Shown: one piece after another, positions 32,904 through 43,315 of the stretch | Layout of the letters: each line of letters opens with the position of its first letter | Position numbering within the stretch: position 1 is the first letter of the stretch | DNA from: Anthonomus grandis grandis | Taxonomy: Eukaryota; Arthropoda; Insecta; Coleoptera; Curculionidae | Assembly: GCF_022605725.1 (NCBI RefSeq) | Contig: NC_065547.1 | Coordinates: 7,295,167 to 7,359,166 of the forward strand | Direction: 5' to 3' | Length of the DNA: 64,000 nucleotides | Program-made: the position numbers and the translations under genes | The notes under the pieces: generated by a model | Told to the model about the DNA's origin: nothing | What the model saw: only the letters and a program-made list of their open reading frames with translations | Databases searched by the model: none

Positions 32904-35900
32904 ACTGGCGTCTAGCCCCGGGTATGCAACTATTGATCCTGACGCTAATTTTATTGTTGACGGACGGTGAACAGTAATTTTTTTATGTTTTTACGTAGAA
33001 AAAAGTTAAAATTATTTGTTTTTCTTAGTTATGCTTATTTTTAAAAATAATAAAAAAATTTAATTAAAAAAAAATAATTAAATAAATAGAACAAAGTTGA
33101 AAATATCTCAATTATTGATAAAAAAAAAAAATTAAAAAAAAATTGGGCGTCAAGATTTGCACTCTTCATGTCCTTGAGAAGAAAATCTGCAAATAAATTA
33201 AATTTCAATGCGTTAAGCAAAAAACAATTTTTGGTAATTTTTGTTTGTTATAGCGTTTTTCGCCAATTTTAGAGAGTGTTTACACTCGAGTTTATAGAAT
33301 ACTTTTGTAAAGGAATTTTTTTTAATATCTTTAATATTGGAAAAAACCCGTATAACAAAAAATATTACAGATTTTTATTTTAAAAAATCTTACCTGCTTT
33401 ATTAAGGAGAAATTAAGTGTAGTGCTGTTTCATTTGAAGCTGTCTCAAGTCTTACTTTTCTATTTTTGGGCTTAGGCTTTTTTCGTGTTGAGAAAAACCG
33501 TTGCTTCCTGATATTTTTGTTGTGTGGTTTTTTGTTTTTAGCTCTTGGAATGCATTTGCTGTTTTTCAGGGCTCTTAACGTGTGCTTGATTGGAACTAGT
33601 GCTTTTTCTATACCATCAAGCTCTTCATTTTCATCTGATGTAGTAAAAGAAACAACGTGTTGCAGTTCTTCCAATAAACTTGCTACCCTTCGTTTTTTAG
33701 ATTCAAAGGATGTAGTTTTTAACTTTGTGCTTGTTGACAGTTCTGTTAAATGCGCTTTTGCTTCTAATGTATGCAGTTCCTCTTCCATTGTCTTTTCCAC
33801 TATGATTAGATTACTCTCGCCGACATCTTTATCTACTGATTCATTAAAACAAGGTCAAACTAAATTGATTCTTGCATTTATAGCTAAAAAACTGGGCCCC
33901 TAGTCAAAATAATAAAAGGTATATCACAACTACCTAATTCAATAGAAACCCAATTAAAATAATACAAACATTACTTTCACCATTAATAGCCACACACATT
34001 TAAAGACCATTACTTATGTTTTTTTATTTAAAATATATACCTATTTTTCTTCTAATTGTCGTCATTTAAGGATACGAAGCATAATGCAAGCAAAAAAAAT
34101 CATGTTTATGTCGCATAAAATATTATTAATAAATTGATGGAAAATAATCATAAAAATTATTTACATTCATTGCACAGTAGTTGGAATTTACAATCTTGTT
34201 GAACCTTCTGGATAACATATAATTCTGCGGTTGTTTCTGAGGCAATGTTCCATCCATTTTCACACTCGACTACTAAATCTTCCCTCAATTTTAAACTTTG
34301 CTTGTGCCTGGACCGAAGTATTTGCAGCTTACTGGACAGCTTCCCCTTGTTAAGAACTATTAACCTGTCAATGCATTTGTCCCTTACAAATCGCATTATT
34401 GCGTTGATTGCCTTGTCCAATCGCTTGACTTTCTTCCCTTTTAAATAAGTATATTTTAGTGTTTTGTGCATATGTTCTAAGTGCATGTTTGTATTTAAAC
34501 CCGCACCAAGTCGGTGGCAGTATGCCCAACATTCTACACAGCATATGTAATACTTATTAAAATAGTTGGCAAATTCCATTGTATCAGGGTCTTCAAGTAA
34601 CATAGTATATAACTTGTTAATTAAAATATTAAAAGATGTGATATCCCTTTCTTCTAAGACAGCTTTTAAATTCTTATAAAGGAAAGCCTAAACATTAAAA
34701 CAATGTTAATAATGTTATGATTTTTCAAGTTTGGCAAAACATACTTGCTTTTCTCTGGTGTTGATTTTTGATAAATTCTTACGCCACGCCTGGTCAACGT
34801 GCCATGATCAGTATAATCTAAAATTAATGGTACTATTAAATAGTGACACAACTCGTGACACAATTATAATAACTTTTTGGCTTCCCTGAATTTTGGTGGA
34901 GACAATATTTCAATCCAAGCATTGAAGAAAGCTTCTGCCATATCTGACATGAAGACATTTGGGCAAAGTGCAGTACCAAGGCGAGATTTTACAAAGTGAA
35001 AAAATATTTTTAAAACTTGTTTATCAGACCTATTTGACACAAGAAAACTGCAAGGACATCCCTGACGAATATCATCAACAACAAGGAGAGTTATAAGTTC
35101 GAAGTCATAGCTATTCATCCCATGACTTCCATCTATACAGATGCAATAAGTCCCATAAATTTTAAGCATTTCACATTGTGCAGCAGTCATGATAATCAAA
35201 ACAAAATTCTCATTTTTTAACATTGGCCATTCTTCACTTTCAGAACCTTGGGGCTTATAAAACAGAACTGCATCTCCATTACTTTGCATATCATTGATCC
35301 AGGACTCTACACTTATGATGTCGTTTTTATGTCTAACTGATGAGAAGCACAAATTGAAACAGGCTTCTATGTTATATAGATCTTTCTTTGTGAGCAGATG
35401 CAGACGTTTTAGTTCTGAGTCAGTGATTGAATCTCTAATTTCGTCTAAAATATCTTCAAATGGGACCAGAAAAAATTTTTACTGCTAAATTCTCTCTTTC
35501 TCTTTTAGACAAATTCAAGTGGCCGATGTCATTCTGATGTCCCACATGTTTGTCCATAATGGTCACTTCACAAATGCCATTATTAAGCTTTTTTATTTTT
35601 ATGCTTGCTGGGCAAAATGCATTTATTTTCTTACTTCCTAGTATCTTTAAGTGCCGAATATTTTTGCCTTCTGGAACATATCTTCCTGAACGATGGCATA
35701 TAAAACTTGCAGCTACATGTGATTTAAAACATTTTTGATAGTTAACCACATATTTACAGTTTGTGTCATTTTTAAAGGTAAGCTTCCAAGTAATAAATTC
35801 TTCCGCACTTTGAAACGTTAATTTTTTATGTTCAATAGGAATGTTATGAAAGTCTCTATAATGTTCTATAACGGTCTTCCTATCAGCACAAAAGTCACTG

Positions 35901-36537
35901 CGCAAAGCACACTGATTTGCATTCGTAGTGGTCGAGGTATTGGGGTGTGTAATATCTGGAGCTGAAGTGTTATTTGAGCTTCTATGTGTTCTGATGTGGA
36001 ATTTTAAATTTCTTAAATGCGTAAAACGTTTTTTACACTGGTCACAAGCAAAATTATAATGTTTATTTTGTCGTATTTGCAGGGAAGCTAGATAATCATC
36101 ATTATTAGGATGAAACTTGATGACATGCTTTCTTAGATTGCTAATGTTACTGTATTTTTTGCTGCACTGCACACACATATGTTGCCCCTCCATTTTTTTA
36201 TTGTCTTAAATGCACTTCCATATAATAGCAAATAAATTAACAAAAGGTGGATTTATACAGACAAATAAAAGTAGAAATAAACATAAAAGTTAAAATTTGA
36301 AAGGTATTTCCGGTATTTCTTATTTTATATTATCCACTTCATTTAACTCGTTTTATTTAATTTAGTTGTATAATTTCACCCAAAATTAATAAAGTTTTAC
36401 AATACTAACGAAAAAACGACACTTTAAAACACAACTTGCCGAACAGTATTCTAACCTAACTAACTTATGACTAACTTCACCAAGCGCATGTAAAAAAAGA
36501 AAGATCAATAGTTGCATACCCGGGGCTAGACGCCAGT
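32904..36537 (-). mobile_element. Mutator-like element (MULE), near-complete, 3.6 kb
   Basis: Termini are perfect 35-bp inverted repeats: ACTGGCGTCTAGCCCCGGG... from 32904, with its exact complement ending at 36537. They are flanked by the 9-bp direct repeat TAATATTAG (32895-32903 and 36538-36546). A 9-bp duplication is typical of Mutator-like elements. The element lies directly beside the 5' end of the Gypsy remnant. It carries one transposase gene on the minus strand (33402-36193) and AT-rich flanks without other genes. Confidence 0.9.
33402..36193 (-). CDS. MULE transposase with two C2H2 fingers, WRKY/FLYWCH-like domain, DDE core and two introns
   Basis: Starts MEGQHMCVQCSKKYSN at 36193. 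Two fingers are clear: C-x2-C-x12-H-x4-H (CVQC...HVIKFH) and C-x2-C-x12-H-x3-H (CDQC...HIRTH). A Cys/His domain follows, ending KINAFCPASIKI and DKHVGHQNDIGHL (35550-35800). One extra C in the GGG/CCC at 35462-35464 shifts the frame; the new frame continues FEDILDEIRDSITDSELKR into CICIDGSHGMNSYDF (first D) and VFMSDMAEAFFNAW (second D). A 56-bp GTTATT...TTTTAG intron (34818-34873) and a 57-bp GTATGT...TTTAG intron (34688-34744) restore KLY-stop-SWHVDQAWRKNL and EKQ|AFLYKNLKAVLEER. The catalytic Glu lies in NTNMHLEHMHKTLKY (about 34470-34515). The final basic exon is 33402-33800. Defects seen: one frameshift, one TGA (34808-34810), and no clear SWIM motif between 33840 and 34157. Confidence 0.85.
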
Positions 36538-36546
36538 TAATATTAG

Positions 36547-37064
36547 TACCACACTTAATAGTACTGAGTCCAACATTATTTTAAACCGTTTTTTTTTTAA
36601 TTTCCAAAAAAGCCGCTTTCGCAGCCACAAAAATTGTGTTTCCCAAAAACTCCTATTTTGGGATTTCAGAGACTACATAGCTGAGAATTGAAAGATAAAT
36701 ATATGTTCATATTTAGTGTAGAGATGGTTCCGGCGCATCTTTAACACAGTCAGCAAAAATACGTCGGTGTTATGTAGATTGTGCCTCCATCTATTTTTTT
36801 ATTTTTTGTATTTTTTGACATTGAGATCTTACATTTTAGTTTCTTTATAGAAACCTGTAATTTTTATGATAAGTTTTTTTAACACGAATTAATTAGAGGC
36901 TCACTGGGGGATCATTTGTTCTACTTTGAACTCGCCCGTTGAAAACCTAACCTCTTCCTAAAAAGAGATTGAAATATCAATGGAATTTTTCACCATTTAA
37001 TACTCAAAACATTTCTCACTCAATATTTACATATTGTCTTCTTATGCAGGCTCTCGTGACAATA
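36547..37064. other. AT-rich spacer, nothing seen
   Basis: No frame or repeat recognised. No Gypsy RT sequence resumes on this side of the MULE. Confidence 0.45.
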
Positions 37065-37162
37065 TAATATTTCCACCTTCATTCCTTAAAGCAGAATTCA
37101 TTCGTTCGATTTTTAATCTGAAATGTCTGGACTATTATTGATTTTACATAAAAGTTGTATAC
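37065..37162. repeat. Partial copy of the 174-bp satellite monomer
   Basis: CTTAAAGCAGAATTCATTCG, AAATGTCTGGACTATTATTG and TTACATAAAAGTTGTAT match the 24.6-25.4 kb array. It breaks off where the CTCAGAACATTGAAAGG motif begins. Confidence 0.6.
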
Positions 37163-37486
37163 TCAGAACATTGAAAGGCTAGAAGTAGTATGCCCTGGGA
37201 CTATGGGCAGGTTTGTTTGCTTGCAACATCTTTGATGCAATGATGCCAAATACTTGGAAATGCCAAAAATCACTTTATATAATCATAAAGATTTTGAGTT
37301 GTTTCCGAAGGCACAAAACAATACTACTGCTCCCCTTTAATAAAATATCAAGCATTTTTTTTTTAATAAAATATGATAAGATACTTTGTATCGAAGTCAA
37401 TATACAACGTTAAATAAGTATATTAGAGAAAACGGTAATGGCATCGCAACACGTCATGAAAGTTAGCAACAGTATCAGAAACGAAA
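37163..37486. other. Unassigned; starts with the arm motif of the 31.67-kb palindrome
   Basis: AGAACATTGAAAGGC at 37165-37179 matches 15 bases of the palindrome arm at 31677-31691. The rest shows no coding motif and no matching opposite end within the next kilobase. Confidence 0.45.
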
Positions 37487-38055
37487 ATCAAATTTTTACA
37501 GTCGACCAGATAAGTTCTGCACGCAATATATTTTTGTCCATATTTAAGGATTAAATCTGATTTTAAACTTCTAAAATAAAGTTAAGAGAAGAATTATAAT
37601 TACGTATAAAGAAAAGGGGTATAGATTTATTTTTTTGCAGCATAAAATATTAATGTTTTCAAAATAATAAATAATCAAAAAAATCACAGTAATTGTTAAA
37701 AATTTTGTTACACCTTCAAACTTGGTGTATAAAAAGATAATAAAAATACACGATATATCTCAAAGACACACGTTTTTTCAGGGGTTGAAAGGGTATAGGC
37801 CACACCAAATAGTTTAAAAAATCGTAGTAATTAGTTAAAATTACTGTCATTTTTTTAAATTATTTATTATTTTACAAATATTTATCTTTTATGCCGAAAA
37901 TAAAAATTAAATTTACACCCTTTTTATCTATATGTAATTATAGTTTTTCTCTTAACTTTATTTTAGATGTTTAAAATCAGATTTAATCTTTAAATATGCA
38001 AAAAAATTAATTGCATGCAGAACTTAGCTGGGAGACTGTAAAAATTTGATACCGA
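37487..38055. mobile_element. Foldback/MITE-like element, two arms of about 260 bp
   Basis: Left arm from ATCAAATTTTTACAGTC, with AAGTTCTGCACGCAA and TTAAATCTGATTTTAAAC, is repeated inverted up to GACTGTAAAAATTTGAT at about 38038-38054. Arms cover roughly 37487-37750 and 37790-38055 with moderate divergence and almost no unique centre. No coding capacity. Superfamily unknown. Confidence 0.75.
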
Positions 38056-38560
38056 TACAAGCACTCTCTACCAGTGACGTCGTCAACATATATTTACATG
38101 ATAAATATTTATTAATTATTATAGAGTTTGAGTATAAGTAATATTACCATTTATGAGCTATTTTTAACAAACTTCATTAGAGGAAGGTCATAATAAAAAG
38201 CATTTTTATGGAAATTAAATATTTTATTAATATTATAGATTTCTTAATAAATCATGTTTTAAGACACAAATTTTTAACATTTTGCAAAATTTTCTTGTAT
38301 TGAACAAAACTCAGTTTTACATCACTTATTTTGTGACAGTATTGCTACAGCGGAAAGAGTTAAAACTACAAGGATGTTCAAATTGTAAAGAAGTTGCAGG
38401 TTTTTTAGAGGTTATAAGATTTTTATTATGGGTATTTAGCCTGTACAATGCTTTTAAGACATTTAACACTGACCTATATAATACCTAATACCAATTTTAT
38501 AATATTAATTTATACTAAAAAACAAAGCTTACCTAAGAATAAAGACTATGTACAATAGAT
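38056..38560. other. AT-rich spacer, nothing seen
   Basis: Short frames only, with no motif. Confidence 0.45.
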
Positions 38561-38742
38561 TAGATTAGATAGTTTATTTGTAGTAATATACAAACAAGTA
38601 CTTTTACAAGTCCAATAAAATATGTAATGAAACTTATAAATTAGTATTGCGGAGGGTTGTTGGGTGGAGTTAAAAATAAAACAGAAACCTGTTTACTTAA
38701 ATGTCGACGTTTCGACTTATATTAAGTCAGTCTCAGGTCAAA
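38561..38742 (-). mobile_element. Penelope-like element 3' terminal segment with hammerhead-like fold
   Basis: Minus strand of 38703-38739 reads CCTGAGACTGACTTA, then TAAGTCGAAACGTCGAC: a stem ACTTA/TAAGT followed by GAAAC, the same layout as at 25558 and 52010. It probably belongs to the PLE whose coding part is at 42330-43215, separated from it by the transposon inserted at 38743-41820. Confidence 0.5.
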
Positions 38743-41700
38743 TAGCGGAGTAAAAACGCCGGTGAAATGTTTAAAAAAAATTTTTTGAGCGTAGAACCAA
38801 ATGTGACCTATGTAGCATTATCCAGAATTTTATTGGTCATCTAAAATGTCAATTCACGACGTCCTCAGTTGGGGCTGACTCATTTTGTAACAAAAAATTC
38901 GTAAAAAATTACGGATTTATAAAAACTTACTTTTTAACATATAACTGGCGATATCTTTACAGATGTTCCAATTATTGAAATATTTTTTTTTATTGAAAAG
39001 AATACACTTTTACCGTTCCAATAGTGTATTGAAGATCATCTCTATTTTTTGTGAAAATAACTAAGAAATGTGGTTATTAGCTTTCCGGCATTGCTTTTTT
39101 CAGTAATCGAAAAACTTATTTTATTTTAAGGAATTTTTATATACTTTCAGCGAATGAAATATAGCCACGTATCCAAAAAAGTTTTCAGAAAAAAAATTAC
39201 CAAGTCATGCTCTATACTTTTTGAGATATTTAAATTTTAAATTTCAAATAAGGCGCGGCCGACCGAGTGGAGCGCGACTGCATCTCGGGACGAGCAACAA
39301 TAATACGATAAGGCGATGCGATGTTTAACTAGAAATAAAAACGTTCTCCTTGTGGAACGTATTTTTAATTTTAATAGTCTTAGTGGAAGAACATAAATTA
39401 TTATTATTGACTAATTACTACATAAAAAATATAATATAAGTGTAGAATATTTTCCTTTCAAAAGTGCCTAAAAAACGATAAAATATTATTACTTGTAATT
39501 TTTTTCTTAATATTTTTTTACATTTTGTTTCGCGAGTGATGTTGTTAACTGTCGAACGTCATTGTAGGTACAACTGAGACCAATATCTGGTAAAGTATCC
39601 AAAAGATGTTTACTACCAACTAAATGATGTACAAATAGTCCCAATCCAAATTGAAAGTAATTCTTCTTATATTTTTTGAAATCAGAGCCATAATAATGCT
39701 ACAAGGTATAACTGCTTCTGCCACTTCATTACCGACATTGTTAAAAGCATCGTCATCTATTAGCCAAGACACAAAAGTAAGTAGTAATTTGGGTACTTGT
39801 TTTTCAAATTCGGATGCAGTAATATTCTTAGGCGATTCTTAGGTAACTCTTTTTGCTCAGATTGAAAGTTGCGAATTTTCCTTTTTAAAATATCAGCTGC
39901 GTTATGTAAAATTAATTGCACATTACTGTTTTCGATCCTACAATAATTTTCCTCGTTTGCATTATCCAATTCATCTGAAAAATACTCTTCTTGTTTCTGT
40001 GAAGTTTGAGGAGATTTTTTAATTTTATTTTTTGTGGCTTGAATATTTCTTTGCGATATGTAGTGAGTATAGCAGCTTTTGTGGTATTTAGCATCGAAAG
40101 CAAACAAATCTTCGAAGCCACATAATTTTGATATCATTATCATATCAATTATTTTCTTATGCGTATTTTTTCCAGAACCTATAAAGGAAAATAGAAAAAA
40201 AAATTGGTAAAAAAACTGTTAAGGTTAAGGTCTTATAGCTGTACTAGAAACTAGAACATACAAAAATATAACTAAACACTAAACCATAAGCGAAATCAAT
40301 GCTAATTTGAGATTGCGAACTGCTGTGAAATTCTCCCAAATATCAACGATTTTTGTACGAATTTCGCCTTATTTTACATTCGAATTAATAAGAAAATCCA
40401 GGCCTCTCCGGACTCGCAAAATCAGCCAAATGAACCCACATTAACCTTAAACAATCCCGACTACCATACCAAGTCTGACATAAAACGTTTAATACAATAG
40501 GATAACTTGTCAATTTGATATTTTTAGGTTTGAGTAAAAAATTGTATCGAGTGGCCATAAACACGGTTTAAATTATTATCAGTTGGTTTAATTTTATTAC
40601 TTTGTTTGAAATAAAATTTTACTCACCTGTTTGTACCAAAGTTAACTTTTCCTTTTTTTGCTTAATTTTTCTAGGTCCAGTTTTGTTACAAATTAAGCAC
40701 ATGCTTCTTATATCAAATGAACCAGTGTTACTTCTAGTGGTTTTAGAACAAACAATTTCCTTGTCGGTTGTACTAGTGCCGGCAAAAGCAATATTTATAT
40801 TACTAGTATATGTTTTTCGGCAGCTTTTATAAAGCTTAATTTTTAAAGTTCTATATAAAATCTTCCTTTCTAAAATGTGTAGTCCACAAGTATCCAGTCT
40901 TTTCTCAGCAGCATTGCAAATGGTTTGTATGCCCTGTTTTGTCGGTTTATGAACCACCGATTCGTCTTGTAATCCATCAATTGATTTTCCACACAAAATG
41001 CACTCCATAAGAATGAATGTCTTTAAAACTATTAGTTAAAATAAATATAACTAATAATATAAATTATACAATACGTATGATATATTTTATGTATACTTAC
41101 TTCACAGACAATTTTTGGCACAAAAATAATTTTTGCATAAACTCGAATTCAGTAAATAAATACGCTAAAAGTTCCCTTCAATTAGTCGATAGTCAATAGT
41201 ATCTACTAGCTACAAAATATTTCTTGTTACGTCTGTCTGTTCGTATTCGGTATATCGCGGTTCCTGTATCGGCGCGGCCGCCGACTCCTCTATTATTACC
41301 TCCTTTATTACGTAAACTATAAGTTTTACCAACCTGTATTCTTTTTAGAAAACTTAAACACACATTTTACTTTACTTTACCCGCAGGATGTATAGTAAAA
41401 TTTTCAGAAATAAAAAAGTTTTTCGTTTGCTGATAAAAGCAATGCACAAATAATGATTAACGACATTCTTATCTAGAATGTCTCAAAAAATAAAAATGAT
41501 CTTTGAGACTTGTGATACACTGTTACTGTGATACAACCGCTAGAGTGTCTTCTTTCCAACAAACAAAAATATATTTAAATACTTGGAATACTTTTGCAAT
41601 TATTGCGAGTTATATGGTAAAAAGTAAGATTTTTTGATTTCGTATTTTTTTACACACTTTTGCCTATAAAAAGAATCAGCCCTAACCTAGAATGTCGTGA

Positions 41701-41820
41701 ATGTGCATTTCAGTTGCCCAACATAATTCTGTATAATGTTATATAAGTCTCGTTTGGTTCTACCTTAAAAAAAAAAAACAACAAAAAGAAGCGTCTTTTG
41801 CCGGCGAATTTACGCCGCTA
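38743..41820 (-). mobile_element. Unclassified DNA transposon with about 510-bp terminal inverted repeats
   Basis: Left end TAGCGGAGTAAAAACGCCGG (38743) and right end, read inverted from 41820, TAGCGGCGTAAATTCGCCGG pair. The similarity continues inward: GTAGAACCAAA, TTCACGAC, CTTACTTTTTA(A/C)CATATAAC and ATTGCTTTT(T/A)TCAG(T/C)AA occur in the same order in both arms (38743-39260 and 41270-41820), at roughly 70% identity by eye. The first 20 bases form a small CGGCG/CGCCG hairpin. AAA lies on both sides (possible 3-bp target duplication). Both inner arm regions contain GGCGCGGCCG. The centre holds a spliced gene on the minus strand. The superfamily is not one I can name from the sequence. Confidence 0.7.
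39545..41008 (-). CDS. Intron-split Cys/His-rich protein of the 38.7-41.8 kb transposon, unrecognised
   Basis: Exon 1 (41008-40627) starts MECILCGKSIDGLQDE. It has C-x2-C pairs at CILCGK and MCLICNKTG and a KLYKSCRKTY motif, and ends at a perfect CAG|GTGAGT donor. The intron runs to TTTATAG; exon 2 starts at 40178 in matching phase (G|GT) and reads SGKNTHKKIIDMIMISKLCG, then FAFDAKYHKSCYTHYISQRN. In a shifted frame, SWLIDDDAFNNVGNEVAEAV follows (about 39720-39780). After another one-base shift, FGLGLFVHHLVGSKHLLDTL and PDIGLSCTYNDVRQL run to about 39545. The repeated C-x2-C ... (L/H)KSC-x3-Y organisation looks like paired zinc-binding modules. I do not see a DDE or other catalytic signature. 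The protein is broken at least twice and probably loses its C-terminus. Confidence 0.55.
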
Positions 41821-43215
41821 AAAGTAATTTCAAGTACATAAAAAACACTATTAAAATAAATGTTTTTACGTGTACAAAGATTAAAACAACAAAAAAAAAT
41901 AAAAACCACGACACAATTGAAAATACATTCAGGTACAATCCGTTAAAAAAAAAATTGTAACAAAAAAAAACATAAAATTTATTTTTTATACATTAGACCT
42001 CTTACCTAAGTCTAGGTTTCTTTAGTTATAATTAAAGCACATTTATAATAGGACCGTAGAATTATTTTTAACATGAGTTAAATTGTAGGTGTTATTGTGG
42101 GCAAATTAGAATCAACAATAAGCCAGGAAACAAATGTTTTTATTCTTCCAAGCGTTTATTTATTTAATTTTTATGATTCAATATTATGTTGATAAGTTAA
42201 GGATTAATAGATAAGGAAGATGTATATGTATCTATACGTTCAAAACCAGCAACTTAATTTTTTAATACACTGTGAGATCTAAATTTGGGACATACCCTCT
42301 TTGACTAAAATAAAATTTTGTGTTTCAGTTTTATCTTTTTGGTAATAAATTAATTAAATTATGGTAACTTGCACTCAGATCATCGGTGTCTTGTTTTTTG
42401 TTAATACTTTCTTTGTACTTTTTTATATTAACCATTTCTAGTAAAATTATTTTTTTGTGATTTGATTTTCTGCCAATGATCTGAGTGCTGTTAAAATCAA
42501 ATTGGTCTTGTTGCTTGAAAGAGTGTTCTGCTAGAGCAGTCTTCCCAGATGCTGCGTAGTTCGTTGGCTTTACGCTTCTTTCGTGTTCGCTAATTCTGGT
42601 TAGGTACCTGCCCGTTTGACCCACATACAGACCTTGACAATCAGAACAGGGTATTTTATAAACCACGCCACTTTGTAACTCATTTGGTGTTTTATCCTTG
42701 AGTTTTGAGAAGTATTTGTTGATGGTATTTTCATTTTTGAACGCTATTTTAACTTCATCATCAGAAACCACTCCTGTTAGCCTTTCAGACAAACCTTTGA
42801 CATAAGGAATTTTTGCAAATTTATGGTTGTGGTTTTTTTTTACTTTAATAGGTGTAGGGTTGTTGTTAAGGATTTTGTTTAATAGTTTATGGGGAAAATT
42901 GTTTTCTAGTAAAATTTAATTTTGTTAAAATTTTTTTTAATGAAAACTGGAATGAGATAAGGCTATTGCGCGGGATTTTAGGTTGCTAATTATGTTTAAT
43001 TTTTGTTTAAATAAGTGATTTGATTGGTAGTTAAGAAATCTGTCAGAGAAAGTGAGTTTGTGATACCAACCAGTGATGATTGTATTATCTTCTGTTCTAA
43101 TTAATACAATGTCTAGAAATGGAAGTTTGTTATTTATTTCACACTCTATAGTGAACTGTAATTTGATAATAATAAGTTTGTACGCGGATGTTTTATTATC
43201 ACATCCCTGTGCACC
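41821..43215 (-). mobile_element. Penelope-like element (PLE), RT C-terminus and GIY-YIG endonuclease, 5'-truncated
   Basis: From about 43215 downward: RT C-terminal text FTIECEINNKLPFLDIVLIR, ITGWYHKLTFSDRFLNYQSN and LKSRAIALSHSSF. After a frame break comes KIPYVKGLSERL. The endonuclease at 42331-42792 follows with GVVYKIPCSDCQGLYVGQTG, then R-x10-HERS and a LAEHSF motif. The two Tyr-containing blocks (VYKI and LYVGQTGR) with downstream Arg and Glu-type residues define GIY-YIG. It terminates LINLLPKR at 42331. The non-coding 3' part runs to 41821 and probably continues at 38742 on the other side of the DNA transposon. Confidence 0.8.
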
Positions 43216-43236
43216 TGTATTGATATAACTACAACA
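43173..43236 (+). mobile_element. Remnant of a Copia 5' LTR end
   Basis: The sequence just upstream of the primer-binding-site-like motif ends ...TATAACTACAACA, with the CA typical of an LTR end. Only a few dozen bases remain before the PLE boundary. No second LTR was found to prove it. Confidence 0.4.
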
Positions 43237-43250
43237 GGTTATGGGCCCAG
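43237..43250 (+). promoter_or_regulatory. Copia primer-binding site
   Basis: GGTTATGGGCCCAG directly after the putative LTR end is the initiator-Met-tRNA half-molecule site known from copia-type elements. It lies 65 bp before the gag ATG at 43316. Confidence 0.65.
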
Positions 43251-43315
43251 GTGACGTAATCTAGGGATAATAAGATCGCGGATAATTATTAGCGGGACTA
43301 ATAAAGGATTAAAAG

